64,000 nt of DNA, from NCBI GenBank assembly GCA_963749415.1, contig CAVVMG010000001.1, positions 868,001 to 932,000 on the forward strand, written 5' to 3'. Position numbers and translations under genes: made by a program. The notes beneath the pieces were generated by a model that was not told where the DNA came from, searched no databases, and saw only the letters and a list, made by a program, of their open reading frames with translations. This DNA is from JALYNX01 sp963749415. GTDB lineage: Bacteria; Actinomycetota; Acidimicrobiia; Spongiisociales; ZC4RG35. Shown here in pieces: positions 36,088-46,863 of the stretch; the first letter of the stretch is position 1, and each line of letters opens with the position of its first letter.

Positions 36088-37458
36088 ATGAAACTGTTTT
36101 CGAGACGGTGGGCAGTGGTCCTTGCGGTGATCGCTCTCGTTGTCGTTGCATGTGGCGGGGGGTCGGCATCGACCACGACCGCCGCACCGGATGACGGCGG
36201 CACCACGGCCCCACAAGGGACCGAGGCCCCAGGCACGACAGCTGCCCCATCGGCTGAGCCGGTGACCCTGACGTTCCTATACGACGACAACCCAGTCACC
36301 ATCGCGACCGCGGAGGCCCTGGTAGCTGCGTTCGAGGCCGCCAATCCCAACGTCACGATCGAGACCGAGACCCGCCCGGGCGGCGGCGAGGGCGACAACC
36401 TCGTCAAGACCCGGCTCGCCACCGGGGAGATGACCGACATCTTCTGGTACAACACGGGCTCCCTGTTCCAGGCGCTCAACCCGACCGAGACCATCGTCCC
36501 GATCACGGATGAGCCCTTTGTCGAGAACATCGTGGACTCCTTCCTGCCCACGGTCACGGCCGAGGAGAATGTGTACGGGGTCCCCAGCCAAACCGCGATG
36601 GGGGGTGGCGTCCTCTACAACAAGGCGGTCTACGAAGACCTCGGTCTGAGCGTGCCGACCACCTGGGACGAATTCGCCGCCAACAACGAGGCGATCCTCG
36701 CTGCGGGGATAGCCCCGGTGGGTCAGACCTACACGGATACCTGGACCTCGCAGTTGTTCGTCCTTGCCGACTACTACAACATCCAGACCCAGGACCCGGA
36801 TTGGGCCGAGAAGTACACCAACAACGAGGCCAAGTACGTGGACCAACCGGCGCTGGCAGGTTTCGAGCGCCTGCAGCAAGGATTCGAGGCCGGCTGGTAT
36901 CAGGAGAACTTCGCGTCGACGACCTTCGATGAAGGTCTCGTCCTGCTGGCGAACGGCGAGATCGCCCACTACCCGATGCTCACCTTCGCCCTCGACGCCA
37001 TAAATCAGGCCAACCCAGACGCCATTCAGGACATCGGGTTCTTCGGCCAGCCCGGGAACGACGCGGCGACCAACGGGACGACGATCTGGATGCCCGCAGG
37101 CATCTACATCGCGGCCACCAGTGAGCAGCAGGACGTTGCCAAGCAGTTCCTCGCCTTCGTGGCTTCCCTCGAGGGCGTGGACGCGATTACCGCCGCGGTT
37201 ACGCCTCAGGGCCCGTACATGATCGAGGGGGCGTCGCTTCCGGCGGATGCTTTGCCGGCCGTGCTCGACATCCAGGCCTACATCGACGCCGGCGCGACTG
37301 CACCGGCGCTCGAGTTCCTGTCTCCGATCAAGGGCCCGAACCTGGAGTTCCTCACGGTGGCGGTTGGTTCGGGGCTCCAGAGCGCCGCGGATGCCGCCGC
37401 TGACTACGACGAGGACGTGGTGGCGCAAGCGCAGCAACTCGGCCTCCCTGGTTGGTGA
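36088..37458 (+). CDS. ABC transporter sugar-binding lipoprotein
   Basis: 456-residue family 1-type extracellular solute-binding protein. Lipoprotein signal with lipobox VVVAC near residue 22, followed by a low-complexity Thr/Ala/Pro linker. The mature part shows binding-protein features (FEAANPNVTIETETRPGGG, GVPSQTAMGGGVLYNKAVYED). ATG 36088 has GAGGAGG six bases upstream. It heads a cluster with two permeases and glycosidases, so the ligand is probably a plant-type glycoside. Confidence 0.88.
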   Translation: MKLFSRRWAVVLAVIALVVVACGGGSASTTTAAPDDGGTTAPQGTEAPGTTAAPSAEPVTLTFLYDDNPVTIATAEALVAAFEAANPNVTIETETRPGGGEGDNLVKTRLATGEMTDIFWYNTGSLFQALNPTETIVPITDEPFVENIVDSFLPTVTAEENVYGVPSQTAMGGGVLYNKAVYEDLGLSVPTTWDEFAANNEAILAAGIAPVGQTYTDTWTSQLFVLADYYNIQTQDPDWAEKYTNNEAKYVDQPALAGFERLQQGFEAGWYQENFASTTFDEGLVLLANGEIAHYPMLTFALDAINQANPDAIQDIGFFGQPGNDAATNGTTIWMPAGIYIAATSEQQDVAKQFLAFVASLEGVDAITAAVTPQGPYMIEGASLPADALPAVLDIQAYIDAGATAPALEFLSPIKGPNLEFLTVAVGSGLQSAADAAADYDEDVVAQAQQLGLPGW

Positions 37459-37492
37459 GTCAACAAACCGAATCCATCTCCAAAGTCGATAA

Positions 37493-37532
37493 GTTGAGCA
37501 CTGGCGGGGCGTCTGCCCCGCCAGTGCTCAAC
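37493..37532 (+). promoter_or_regulatory. Perfect 18-bp intercistronic stem-loop
   Basis: GTTGAGCACTGGCGGGGC, loop GTCT, then its exact complement, between the binding-protein stop and the permease start. Such hairpins stabilise the upstream message and reduce readthrough, giving more binding protein than permease (as in malEFG). Confidence 0.85.
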
Positions 37533-37547
37533 ATGAAGGATCGACCA

Positions 37548-38417
37548 ATGGCGGCGCCTTCGCTGAAGGACAGGGCGTACCCCCACGCCTTCTACATCCC
37601 GGCCGCGCTCGTCTACACCGTGCTCTTCATCGTTCCCACGGGAATGGCCTTCTTCTTCAGCTTCACCAGATGGACCCTCTTCGACTGGGAGTACATCGGG
37701 CTCGACAACTTCGTTCTCTTCTTCAACCGGCCGGCCCTGGTCACCAGCATGCGCAACACCCTGATCTATGCGGTGGTCACCAGCGGTTTGAAGGTGGTCT
37801 TCGGGCTCCTGCTCGCTGTTCTCTTCACCTCCAGGATCCGGCTCAAGACCGTGATGAGATCGATGGTGTTCTTCCCGGTGATCGTCAGCATCGTCGCCGT
37901 TGGCATCACCTTCAAGATCTTGATGCACCCATCCGAGGGTCTGATCAATCAGACCATCGCCCTCCTCGGCGGGGTGGGCCCGGCGTGGCTCACCGATCCC
38001 CAGATCGCTCTGCTCTCGGTGGCGCTGGTCGACGTCTGGAAGGGGGTCGGTATCGCCTTGGTGATCTTCATCGCCGGCATCGTCTCCATTCCCGAGGAGT
38101 ACATGGATGCGGTCCGGATCGATGGTGGCGCCTGGGCCAGGTTCCGGCACGTGATCGTTCCGCTCAGTCGCAACGCAACTTTCACCGTGATCCTGCTGTC
38201 CCTAATTGGCGGTCTTCGCAGCTTCGACCTGATCTGGACCATGACCGGGGGAGGCCCTGGGTTCACCACGGATGTGATCGCATCGGCGATCTTCAAGCAG
38301 TACCAGGCCGGTTTCTATGGCCTGTCCACCGCGGGGAATGTGATCCTGTTCATCGCCGTCAGCATCATCGTCTTTCCGTTGATGCGGTACTTCAACCGCA
38401 AGGAGCTCGACCTGTGA
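37548..38417 (+). CDS. ABC sugar permease (MalF-like)
   Basis: 289-residue inner-membrane permease with six helices and the EAA loop that docks the ATPase (EYMDAVRIDGGAWARFRHVIVPL). ATG 37548 has AAGGA at 37536-37540; a longer frame would read through the hairpin. The next gene overlaps its stop. Confidence 0.9.
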   Translation: MAAPSLKDRAYPHAFYIPAALVYTVLFIVPTGMAFFFSFTRWTLFDWEYIGLDNFVLFFNRPALVTSMRNTLIYAVVTSGLKVVFGLLLAVLFTSRIRLKTVMRSMVFFPVIVSIVAVGITFKILMHPSEGLINQTIALLGGVGPAWLTDPQIALLSVALVDVWKGVGIALVIFIAGIVSIPEEYMDAVRIDGGAWARFRHVIVPLSRNATFTVILLSLIGGLRSFDLIWTMTGGGPGFTTDVIASAIFKQYQAGFYGLSTAGNVILFIAVSIIVFPLMRYFNRKELDL

Positions 38418-39241
38418 GGCTGGTGCGCCGGTGGTGGGTCGACGGCGTGGCGCTGGCGGTCGGCACTGCCCTTTTCCTGGTCCCGTTCGCCTTCATCCTG
38501 GTCACCGCGGGCAAGGATCAAGCCGAAGCGTCGGCGCTCGACTTCACCTGGCCGACCGAGTGGCAGATCTGGGAGAACCTGCGCGAGGTCCTGGCAGCTC
38601 GTGACGGATTGGTGGTCACCTCGCTCAAGAACAGCTTCATACTCACCGTCTCCGCGGTCGCTCTCATCGTCTTCGTGTGCTCGATGGTCGCCTTCGTGCA
38701 GCAGCGCCGGAAGGACCGACTCAGCTCGTTGGTCAGTGTCCTGTTGCTTGCCGGCCTGATCATTCCCCCGGCGGTGGTGCCCACCATCTTCGTTCTCCAG
38801 GCACTCGGGCTGTTCAAGACCCTCATCGGCTTGATCTTGATCCACCTGGCCTTTGCCATACCCTTTGCAGTGATCGTCCTCCGGGCCTTCATCGGCACGA
38901 TCCCCCGCGAGATCGATGAGGCAGCCATCGTCGACGGAGCCTCACCGATGACCCTGTTCTTTCGGGTCATATTCCCCCTGATCCGCCCGGCGGTGATCAC
39001 CGTGATCGTGGTGAACGCGGTCCTCATCTACAACGACTTCGTATTCGCGCTCTACTTCCTTCCCGGCGACGAGAACGCCACCGTTCAATTGACGCTCTTC
39101 AACTTCCAGAGCCAGTTCCTAACCCAATGGAACCTGCTCTTCACGGATGTGCTGTTGATCACCCTCCCTCCGCTGATCATGTTCATCTTCTTCAGTCGGA
39201 AGATCGTCTCGGGACTCGCCGCCGGCGCGATAAAGGGATAA
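38414..39241 (+). CDS. ABC sugar permease (MalG-like)
   Basis: 275 residues, six membrane helices, EAA motif EIDEAAIVDGASPMTLFFRVIFPL. GTG 38414 overlaps the previous stop (GTGA). No ATP-binding subunit is encoded nearby, so a shared MsmK/UgpC-like ATPase elsewhere is inferred. Confidence 0.9.
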   Translation: MRLVRRWWVDGVALAVGTALFLVPFAFILVTAGKDQAEASALDFTWPTEWQIWENLREVLAARDGLVVTSLKNSFILTVSAVALIVFVCSMVAFVQQRRKDRLSSLVSVLLLAGLIIPPAVVPTIFVLQALGLFKTLIGLILIHLAFAIPFAVIVLRAFIGTIPREIDEAAIVDGASPMTLFFRVIFPLIRPAVITVIVVNAVLIYNDFVFALYFLPGDENATVQLTLFNFQSQFLTQWNLLFTDVLLITLPPLIMFIFFSRKIVSGLAAGAIKG

Positions 39242-39283
39242 CTCCGATCAACTCTGTGACCAACGAACCTCCAGGAGACTCCT

Positions 39284-42010
39284 TTGCCCACTGATCGATC
39301 AGACCGCACCGTCGTCACCAGCCTCACTTGTCAGTTGGCAGAGGGGATCCTGGGTCTCGGCAAGGAGGCGGCCCGCCTTTCTTGGAGGGTGACTTCTGCA
39401 GCAGGGGACGCAAGGCAAACCGGATACGAGATCCAGGGCTCCAACTCGCCCGACTTCCACGATCTCGTGGCCACTTCTGGGGAAATGGCGAGCTCGCAGC
39501 AGTTGGCGGTGGTCGCGCCCGGCCCGCTTCTGAAGAGTCGTGAGATCAGGTACTTCAGGGTGCGGGTCGAGACCGAGAGCGGGTGGACGGATTGGGGGCC
39601 GACGCTGGAGGTGGAGAGCGGGCTCCTGGAAGCGTCCGATTGGTCGGCCGAGGCGATAACGCTTTCCGATGACCCCGGAGCTGATCATCAGGCTCCGCCC
39701 GCACTGCTACGGCGTGAGTTCGACTTGCCCTCTGAGGTGGCAAAGGCTCGTCTCTATGTGACCGCACTCGGTGTCTGTGATGTCGCGATCAATGGAATCG
39801 CGGTGAGTGATGAGCTCTTCAACCCCGGTTGGTCTGCCTACCGGCGCCGGCTCTTGTCTTCCACGTACGACGTGACTCGCCTCTTGCGAAACGGGAGCAA
39901 CGTCATCTCGGCGACGCTTGGCGATGGCTGGTACCGGGGGCGGCTCGGATGGAATCCCGAGGGAGACCGATGCAATTACGGCGAGGAGCTTGGCCTCATC
40001 GCCCAACTCGAAATCGACAGCTTCGACGGGCAGTCCAACAGTGTCGTGAGCGATGAGAGTTGGAGAGCCTCTACCGGTTCGGTCCGGTCGGCGGACTTCT
40101 ATGACGGTGCGGTCGTCGACCTCCGACAAGAGCAATCCGGGTGGAATCTTCCTGGTTTCGACGACAGCCGATGGGATCCGGTGAAGGTCGTCCCGTATGA
40201 CAAGACAGTGATCGAGCCTCGCGTCGCGCCGCCGGTGCGCCGCGTGGCGACTCTGAATCCCGAGATCACCGAGAGGCCGGATGGCTCCATCGCCCTGGAT
40301 GGTGGGTCAGAACATCGCGGGATTCGTGAGGCTGACAATGCGCGGTCGCCCCGGCAATGTCGTGAAGGTGCGTCACGCCGAGGTCCTGGCCCCGGACGGG
40401 TCGCTACACACTCACCCGCTCAGATCAGCGAAGGCGACCGACATCTACACCCTGGCAGGTGAAGAGACCGTCGAGCTCGAGCCGGAATTCACCTTCCATG
40501 GCTTCAGGTATGCAGAGGTGGAGAGCGAGGCGGAGTTCGTTATCCGCCGAGTTCGTCGCCATCAGCAGCGACCTGGCGCCGAGATCGAGCTTCGAGTGCT
40601 CCCACCCGAGCCTCAACCGGTTCCACGAGAACGTCGTGTGGTCGCAACGTGACAATTTCGTCTCCCTGCCGACCGACTGCCCGCAGCGGGACGAGAGGCT
40701 CGGTTGGACCGGGGATGCCCAGGCCTTTGCGCCTACTGCATGCACTCTCTTCGATTCCCAGACCTTTTGGCTGAGCTGGCTGGCGGATCTGAGCCTCGAT
40801 CAGGATGATGATTTGGGCCCTCCCGCGGTCGTCCCCGATGTGGTCATCGAGGGCGAGGCTCGATTCGGGCGGGCCGGGTGGGCCGACGCCGCCGCGATCG
40901 TGCCTTGGGCCGTTTACGAGTCCTACGGCGATCCGGCAGTTCTCGAGCGGCAGTTCGACAGCATGGTTCGCTGGGTCGATTCGCTCGTGGCCCGGCGTGA
41001 GTCGGATGGGCTTCTCGGCCCGGCGATGCAATTTGGAGACTGGCTCGACCCCGATGCCCCTATCGATCGGCCCTGGGAAGCAAAGGCCGACTCGGTGTTC
41101 ATTTCCAATGCGTTCTTCTCTCATAGTGCTCGTCTCCTGGCCGACGCTGCGAGCACCCTGGAAAGGGCGCCGGAAACGGTCGAGAAGTACCGCGCTGATC
41201 GCCGAAGACGTTGCGTCACTGACCTGGGAGCGGTGGGGACGGCACGTTCTCGAGACCCAGACCGGATGTGCCGTGGCCCTTCAGTTCGACATCGTCCCCG
41301 AATCAGAGCGGGCTGAAGTCGCGGCAACTCTCGCCCGGCTGGTCCGGGACGTCGGCGGGCGGGTGTCGACCGGGTTCCTGGGCACTCCGCTGGTGCTCCC
41401 CGCGCTCTCTTCGTCTGGCTTCAACGACGAGGCCTACGCCATGCTCCTCCGCAACGAATTCCCCTCGTGGCTCTATCAGGTCGAGATGGGCGCCACAACG
41501 GTTTGGGAGCGATGGGACGCGATACGACCCGACGGGTCGATTCACCCCGGAACGATGTCGACCCCGTTCGAGGAGGAAGGTGAGTCCGAGGAGGGCAACA
41601 TGCTCTCCTTCAACCACTACGCCTATGGGGCGGTCATCGACTGGGTCTATCGGAACCTCGCCGGCATTGCCCCCGACCTGGGCCAGCCTGGGTATCGCCA
41701 GATCGTCTTCGCCCCGCGGCCGGTTGCAGGGATCAGCTGGGCACGCGCCTCGATCGACACCCCGTACGGGCGGGCTGGGATCTCATGGGATCTCGACAGT
41801 GACACCGGGCTCGCTGTCGACCTCGAGATTCCCTTCGGGAGCACCGGGGTGTTCATCGCTCCGTCGACTGCCGAATCGATCATCCGCCTCGATGGTCAGG
41901 AGCATGGTGGCCCATTTGAGCTGTCACCAGGGCCTCACAGGGTCGAGGTGACGAGGCCTCTGGTGGCAGATCCGGCGCGGGCGGTCGCTTCCACCTCGCG
42001 GGGTAAATGA
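39284..42010 (+). pseudogene. GH78 alpha-L-rhamnosidase, three frameshifts
   Basis: Reads as a ~908-residue GH78 enzyme once three single extra bases are removed (T at 40307, C at about 40545, C at about 41190). N-terminal beta domains include VCDVAINGIAVSDELFNPGW and LGDGWYRGRLGW; the catalytic (alpha/alpha)6 signature TDCPQRDERLGWTGDAQAF holds the general acid Glu. It removes terminal rhamnose from glycosides. TTG 39284 has an AGGAG site at 39273-39277. Whether the frameshifts are sequencing errors or true inactivation is unresolved. The stop overlaps the GH1 start. Confidence 0.85.
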
Positions 42011-43432
42011 TGGACACCTCCGCAACACAAGATCTGATCACGACTACCGACTCGGACACCCCTACTCAGACCTTTCCGGCCGGCTTCCGGTGGGGAGTGG
42101 CCACAGCCGCATATCAGATAGAAGGCGCAGCCGACGAAGGTGGTCGGGAGCCATCGATCTGGGACACGTTTTCACGTGTTCCTGGCAATATCGTCAATGG
42201 GGACACGGGAGATGTCGCGTGTGACCACTACCACAGGTTCCACGAGGACATCGGTCTCATGGAGTCCATCGGCGTCACCGACTATCGGCTGTCGATCTCC
42301 TGGAGCCGCCTCCTCACCGGCACGAAACTCAATCCCGAGGGTGTGGATTTCTACCGGCGTTTGCTCACGAGCCTGCTGGACGCCGGAATCACACCCTGGG
42401 TCACGCTGTACCACTGGGACTTGCCGCAATGGTTGGAGGATGCGGGTGGATGGCCCGCCAGGGAGACCGCGCGGCATTTTGCCGACTATGCAGTGGCGGC
42501 GCACTCCGCCCTGGGCGACCTCGCTAGCAATTGGATCACAGCAAATGAGCCGGTCAACACTTCGTTGCTGGGATATGCCGGAGGAATTCATGCCCCGGGG
42601 CAGAAGAGCCCCCTCGCCGGGCTGGCGGCTGCCCACCACCTCCATCTCGGGCACGGCCTGGCCACGACGCGCGATCAGGGAGCGGGACCCTTCCGCGCAG
42701 GTGGGCCCCACCTTTCTCCTCATGCCAGTTCACCCTGCGACCTCGAAAGACGCGGACCAGGCTGCGGCCGTGAAGCTGGACGGGATCCTCAATCGGCTGT
42801 TCCTGGATCCGGTGTTCCGCTCTGCATATCCGGAGGACCTGCTCGAGAACGTGGAGCAATACGGGTTCTCTGACGTCATCGAAGATGGCGACCTCGACGT
42901 CATCGCGGCACCGGTCGACTTTCTCGGGGTCAACTACTACTTCCGGGTGGTCGTCAGCGCGGAGCCTCAGGGCGCGGGCTCCTCATTCGACTGGCGCCGC
43001 GATGCATGGGTGGGGTGTGAGGACGTCTATCCCGTAGAGGTCGACGGGGTCAGAACCGAGATGGGGTGGGAGATCTTCCCGGAGGGAATGACCGAAGTGT
43101 TGACCCGTGTATCTCGGGACTACACCCAGGTGCCCCTCTACATCACCGAGAGCGGTGCCGCGTTCGCAGACGATGTGACCCCAGATGCGCAGGTGCAGGA
43201 TCACGACAGGGTGGACTACATGGCATCTCACATCTCCGCCGCCAAGAAGGCGATCGACCAGGGCGTGGACCTGCGCGGCTACTTCGCCTGGTCTCTACTC
43301 GACAACTTCGAATGGACGTTCGGCTATACCAAGCGCTTCGGACTCGTGCATGTCGACTTCGAGACGCAGGTCAGGACTCCAAAGCGGAGTGCGGCCTGGT
43401 ACCGGGAATTGATCCTCGACAATGGGCTCTAA
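42007..43432 (+). pseudogene. GH1 beta-glucosidase, one frameshift
   Basis: GH1 (beta/alpha)8 glycosidase of about 474 residues. Start segment FPAGFRWGVATAAYQIEGA; acid/base Glu in TANEPVN; nucleophile Glu in YITESGAAF (ITENG in most relatives). One extra base near 42667 separates HHLHLGHGLAT from RAIRERDPSAQVG. ATG at 42007 overlaps the rhamnosidase stop. Together the two enzymes would strip rhamnosyl-glucosides stepwise (inference). Confidence 0.88.
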
Positions 43433-43443
43433 TGGAGAGGCAC

Positions 43444-44476
43444 TCAGATCTGACCCGGCCGTGACGGTCCCGACCAGGTGTCAGGCCGGGCCGGGCCGGT
43501 GCTGCTCCTCACCGACAGCTCCGCGTTGAAGACGATTTGCTGGTGCTCATGTCCCAAGGCTCCACATCCTGAGAGCAGGTCGATGGCGCTGGCCCCCATC
43601 GCATACGCCGGCCTGGCGACAGAGGTCAGAGGGACCATGGCGGCCGCGGCGAACTCGATGTCGTCGAAGCCGATGATGGAAACGTCATTCGGTATCGCAT
43701 AGCCGAGGCCAAGCAAACGCGCTTCCATACCGAGAGCGAGCATGTCGTTGGCACAGATGACAGCGCTCGGGACCCCGCGCTCGTGGAGCTGGTCGGCCGC
43801 CAGGCGCCCGGGGCCGGTGAGTATGCGTGGCACCGTCGTGACTTCGACGACTTCCATCCCCAGTTCCTCCGCGGCGCTGCGCACACCGTTGGCACGTGCG
43901 GTTATCTGCGGCGCGCCGACTGACCCCACCCACGCGATTGTCCGATGACCGAGCTCATGGAGATGACGCACCGCGAGCTCGCCGCCGTGCACGTCGTCCA
44001 CCGAAGAGCTGCAATGGTCTCGCGCCGGGTCTTCCAGGTCGGCGAGGATCACCGGGACCCGGCGTCCGACGATTTGCGACGTGGGTTGGCAGGTCGGTGG
44101 CCCTGGTGAGCAGGATGCCCCGAACCCGTTGTTCCATGAGGACGTTCAGATAGTGCGCCTTCTCGGCCGGATCCTCGGTTTCGAGCCAGCACACGAAGAG
44201 GGTCCACCCTTGTTGCAGGGCGCGTTCCTCCACCCCACGGGCCAACTCGGTGAAGAAGGGGTTGCTGAGATGCGGCAACACCAGCGTCACCACCTCTGAG
44301 GTGCCTCGTCGAAGCTGGCGGGCCGACCCATTTCGAACGAACCCGAGCTCACCAATGGCTTCTCTGACCCGGCTTTGGGTGGGCTCGGCGACCAGCTGGG
44401 GTCGGTTCAAGACGTTGGAGACGGTGGCGATCGAGACTCCTGCTCGCTCTGCCACCTCTCGCATCCCGGCCTTCAT
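43444..44476 (-). pseudogene. LacI-family regulator, one frameshift
   Basis: About 343 residues when corrected. N-terminal LacI helix-turn-helix (MREVAERAGVSIATVSNVLNRP) and a periplasmic-binding-like ligand domain (HLHELGHRTIAWVGSV, AVICANDMLALGME, VSIIGFDDIEFA). The frame breaks where GGG at 44083-44085 has one base too many, between ATDLPT and SQIVGRRVPVILADLE. It converges on the GH1 gene and probably controls the rhamnoside/glucoside operon. Confidence 0.85.
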
Positions 44477-44482
44477 GCGAGG

Positions 44483-44514
44483 AGTTTACGGCGTGTGGGT
44501 CCCACTCGACCCAC
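44483..44514 (-). promoter_or_regulatory. Leaderless promoter of the LacI gene with inverted repeat
   Basis: On the minus strand TAAACT (44483-44488) lies 6 bases before the ATG. GTGGGTC-6-GACCCAC (44495-44514) sits between the -10 and the expected -35, a plausible autoregulatory site. Confidence 0.45.
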
Positions 44515-44594
44515 TGACGGAAGTGGGGGTGAGTGGCCTTCTCCGCATTGGTTTCGCTCTCGATTTCGGAGAGGGCACCCATAACATGACCACC

Positions 44595-44681
44595 GGAGGG
44601 GTGTCCGAGTGGTCTAAGGAGACGGTCTTGAAAACCGTTGGGCCCATCAGGGCCTCGTGGGTTCGAATCCCACCCCCTCCG
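44595..44681 (+). tRNA. tRNA-Ser(TGA)
   Basis: Acceptor GGAGGGG/CCCCTCC, anticodon loop CTTGAAA (TGA), long variable arm, T-arm GTGGG-TTCGAAT-CCCAC, discriminator G. Confidence 0.96.
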
Positions 44682-44736
44682 CGGAGGCGCCGCCATGGGC
44701 GGCGCCGACGTGGGCCTGGGGTCTTAGGCTTCAGGC

Positions 44737-44763
44737 AGGGTCGGGCTGCGCCCGACCCTCTTT
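44737..44763 (+). terminator. Terminator between tRNA-Ser genes
   Basis: AGGGTCGGGC-TGC-GCCCGACCCT (10-bp stem) followed by CTTT, ending exactly before tRNA-Ser(GCT). Confidence 0.6.
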
Positions 44764-44853
44764 GGAGAGGTGGCCGAGTGGTCGAAGGCGCTCGCCTGCT
44801 AAGCGAGTAGGGGGTGTAAAGCCTCCTCGAGGGTTCAAATCCCTCCCTCTCCG
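44764..44853 (+). tRNA. tRNA-Ser(GCT)
   Basis: Acceptor GGAGAGG/CCTCTCC, anticodon loop CTGCTAA (GCT), long variable arm, T-arm GAGGG-TTCAAAT-CCCTC, discriminator G. It completes the serine set in this window. Confidence 0.96.
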
Positions 44854-44899
44854 CTCCATTCTCTGCCTTGCCCATGCCGGGGGCATCTAGCCTCGTGGG

Positions 44900-45313
44900 A
44901 TGTATTGGGCACTCGAGGTCGTGGTGGTGCCGGTGACGGACGTCGACCGGTCCAAGTCGTTCTATTCAGACCAGGTTGGCTTCCATGTCGACCACGACAC
45001 CAGGGTCAGTGACGACCTGCGTGTGGTCCAGCTCACCCCGCCCGGCTCCGGCTGCTCGATCGTCATCGGCCAGGGGCTGGTCAACATGCTCCCTGGATCG
45101 TTGCGAGGGTTGCAGTTGGTGGTGCCCGATATCCAGCAGGCCCACGACGAGCTCCTGGGCCGTGGAGTGGAAGTGACCGACATCCAGGCGGTCGACGGCG
45201 ACACCAACAAGTTGAGCCAAGGTGGGATCGCGTTGGACAACGTGGGGTTCATCTACTTCGACGACCCCGATGGGAACGGTTGGGCGGTGCAGCAGATCTC
45301 TAGCCGGGGCTGA
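44900..45313 (+). CDS. Glyoxalase/VOC-family protein
   Basis: 137-residue vicinal-oxygen-chelate fold protein with two beta-alpha-beta units (VVVPVTDVDRSKSFYSDQVGFH ... LQLVVPDIQQAHDELLGRGVEV ... YFDDPDGNGWAVQQ). The exact reaction is not predictable. ATG 44900 lies 6 bases after TAGCCT (44888-44893), suggesting a leaderless mRNA. Confidence 0.82.
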   Translation: MYWALEVVVVPVTDVDRSKSFYSDQVGFHVDHDTRVSDDLRVVQLTPPGSGCSIVIGQGLVNMLPGSLRGLQLVVPDIQQAHDELLGRGVEVTDIQAVDGDTNKLSQGGIALDNVGFIYFDDPDGNGWAVQQISSRG

Positions 45314-45339
45314 CGGCCGGCCCGCGTTCGACGGTCGGC

Positions 45340-46863
45340 CTAGGTCGCCTCGCTTTGGAGACGGATCACATTCCATGAAAGTGATGGAAGGGCCAATTCC
45401 ACCGAGTCGCCCTGTTCCTGGAAAGCGGAGCGGGTCTCCGGCTTTACCCGGTTCGGCTGTTCTTCCGTGTTCACCGCGTGCGGGTCATCGTCGGTCAGGA
45501 CCAGATGCTCCACCACCCGATAGCCGGGAAAGGCGCGGAGCCCGATGCTGAGAGCCACCTCCTCGTTCTGATCACGGTTGACCGCGAAGACGACCAGCTC
45601 TCGGGCATCCGCGTCGTGGGTCGCGACCGCATCCACGATCGGGGTCTCACCATGCTTCGAGCTCGCGTAGGTCGGGGCCCGGGTCTGGACCCGAAGGATT
45701 TCGCCGCGGGCGAACCGCGAGGCCTGGGCGAACGGGTAGAAGGTCGCCTGTCTCCACGATGGGCCACCGGGCTCGGCATGAATCGGGGCGATGGCGTTGA
45801 CCAATTGCGCCTGACAGGCGGCGGTGACCCGGTCGCTGTGCCGGAGCAGCGTGATCAGCAAGGATCCGACCACCACCGCATCGGTGACGTTGTAGACGTC
45901 CTCGATCAGCCGCGGGGCCACCGGCCAGTCTTTCGGCGGCTCCTCGTCCTGGAATCGGCTGATGTACCACACGTTCCACTCGTCGAACGAGAGGTTGATC
46001 TTCTTGCGGCTGCCGTTCTTGGCCCCGACGTGATCGGCGGTGGATATCACCGAGTCGATGAACGACTCCATGTCGAGAGCCGACGCCAGGAAGCTGCCCG
46101 TGTCCCCGTCGTGCTCCTGGTAATAGGCGTGGAGTGAGAGATAGTCCACCTGGTCGTAGGCATGCTCGAGGACGGTGGCCTCCCACGCCCCGAACGTCGG
46201 CATGCCGGAGTGGGAACTGCCACATGCAATCAACTCCAGGTCGGGATCGACCATTCGCATCGCTCGCGCGGTTTCCGCGGCCAGCCGCCCATATTCATCG
46301 GCGGTCTTGTGCCCCATCTGCCATGGCCCGTCCAACTCGTTGCCCAGGCACCACAACTTGATGTCGAACGGCTCGGGGTGTCCGTGAGCTCTGCGGAGGT
46401 CCGACCAGTACGAGCCTCCCGAATGGTTGCAGTACTCGAGGAGATCCACCGCCTCCTGCACGCCCCGCGTTCCCAGATTGAGTGCCTGCATCACCTCGAC
46501 ATCCGCCTTGCGCGCCCAGTTGGTGAATTCGGCGATCCCAAAGGCGTTGGTCTCCAGGGAGTGCCACGCGGTGTCGAGCCGGGCCGGGCGCTGGTCGACA
46601 GGCCCGGTTCCGTCCTCCCAGCGATACCCGGAGACGAAGTTGCCACCCGGGTAGCGAACCATCGTGACCCCCATCTCCCGAACCAGGTCGAGCACGTCGC
46701 CCCGAAACCCCTCCTCATCGGCAGTCTCGTGATCGGGCTCGAAGATCCCGGTGTACACGCAACGGCCCAGATGCTCCACGAAGGAGCCAAAGGTCCGTCG
46801 ATGGACCTCGGCTACCCGGAAATCGGGGTCGACGGTCAGGGAGGCTTGGAGCATCGCGCTCAC
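45340..46863 (-). CDS. GH51 alpha-L-arabinofuranosidase
   Basis: 507-residue retaining glycosidase. Acid/base Glu in WCLGNELDGPWQ, nucleophile Glu in LSFDEWNVWY; N-terminal RTFGSFVEHLGRCVYTGIF and RYPGGNFVSGYRWEDG are typical of the family. No signal peptide, so it acts on imported arabino-oligosaccharides. GTG 46863 overlaps the lacI stop; ATG 46854 is an alternative start. Confidence 0.93.
   Translation of the reverse strand: MSAMLQASLTVDPDFRVAEVHRRTFGSFVEHLGRCVYTGIFEPDHETADEEGFRGDVLDLVREMGVTMVRYPGGNFVSGYRWEDGTGPVDQRPARLDTAWHSLETNAFGIAEFTNWARKADVEVMQALNLGTRGVQEAVDLLEYCNHSGGSYWSDLRRAHGHPEPFDIKLWCLGNELDGPWQMGHKTADEYGRLAAETARAMRMVDPDLELIACGSSHSGMPTFGAWEATVLEHAYDQVDYLSLHAYYQEHDGDTGSFLASALDMESFIDSVISTADHVGAKNGSRKKINLSFDEWNVWYISRFQDEEPPKDWPVAPRLIEDVYNVTDAVVVGSLLITLLRHSDRVTAACQAQLVNAIAPIHAEPGGPSWRQATFYPFAQASRFARGEILRVQTRAPTYASSKHGETPIVDAVATHDADARELVVFAVNRDQNEEVALSIGLRAFPGYRVVEHLVLTDDDPHAVNTEEQPNRVKPETRSAFQEQGDSVELALPSLSWNVIRLQSEAT

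Noticed and set aside
37452..37547. N-terminal extension of the first MalF-like permease
   Set aside because: It would translate through the perfect hairpin; ATG 37548 has its own AAGGA site.
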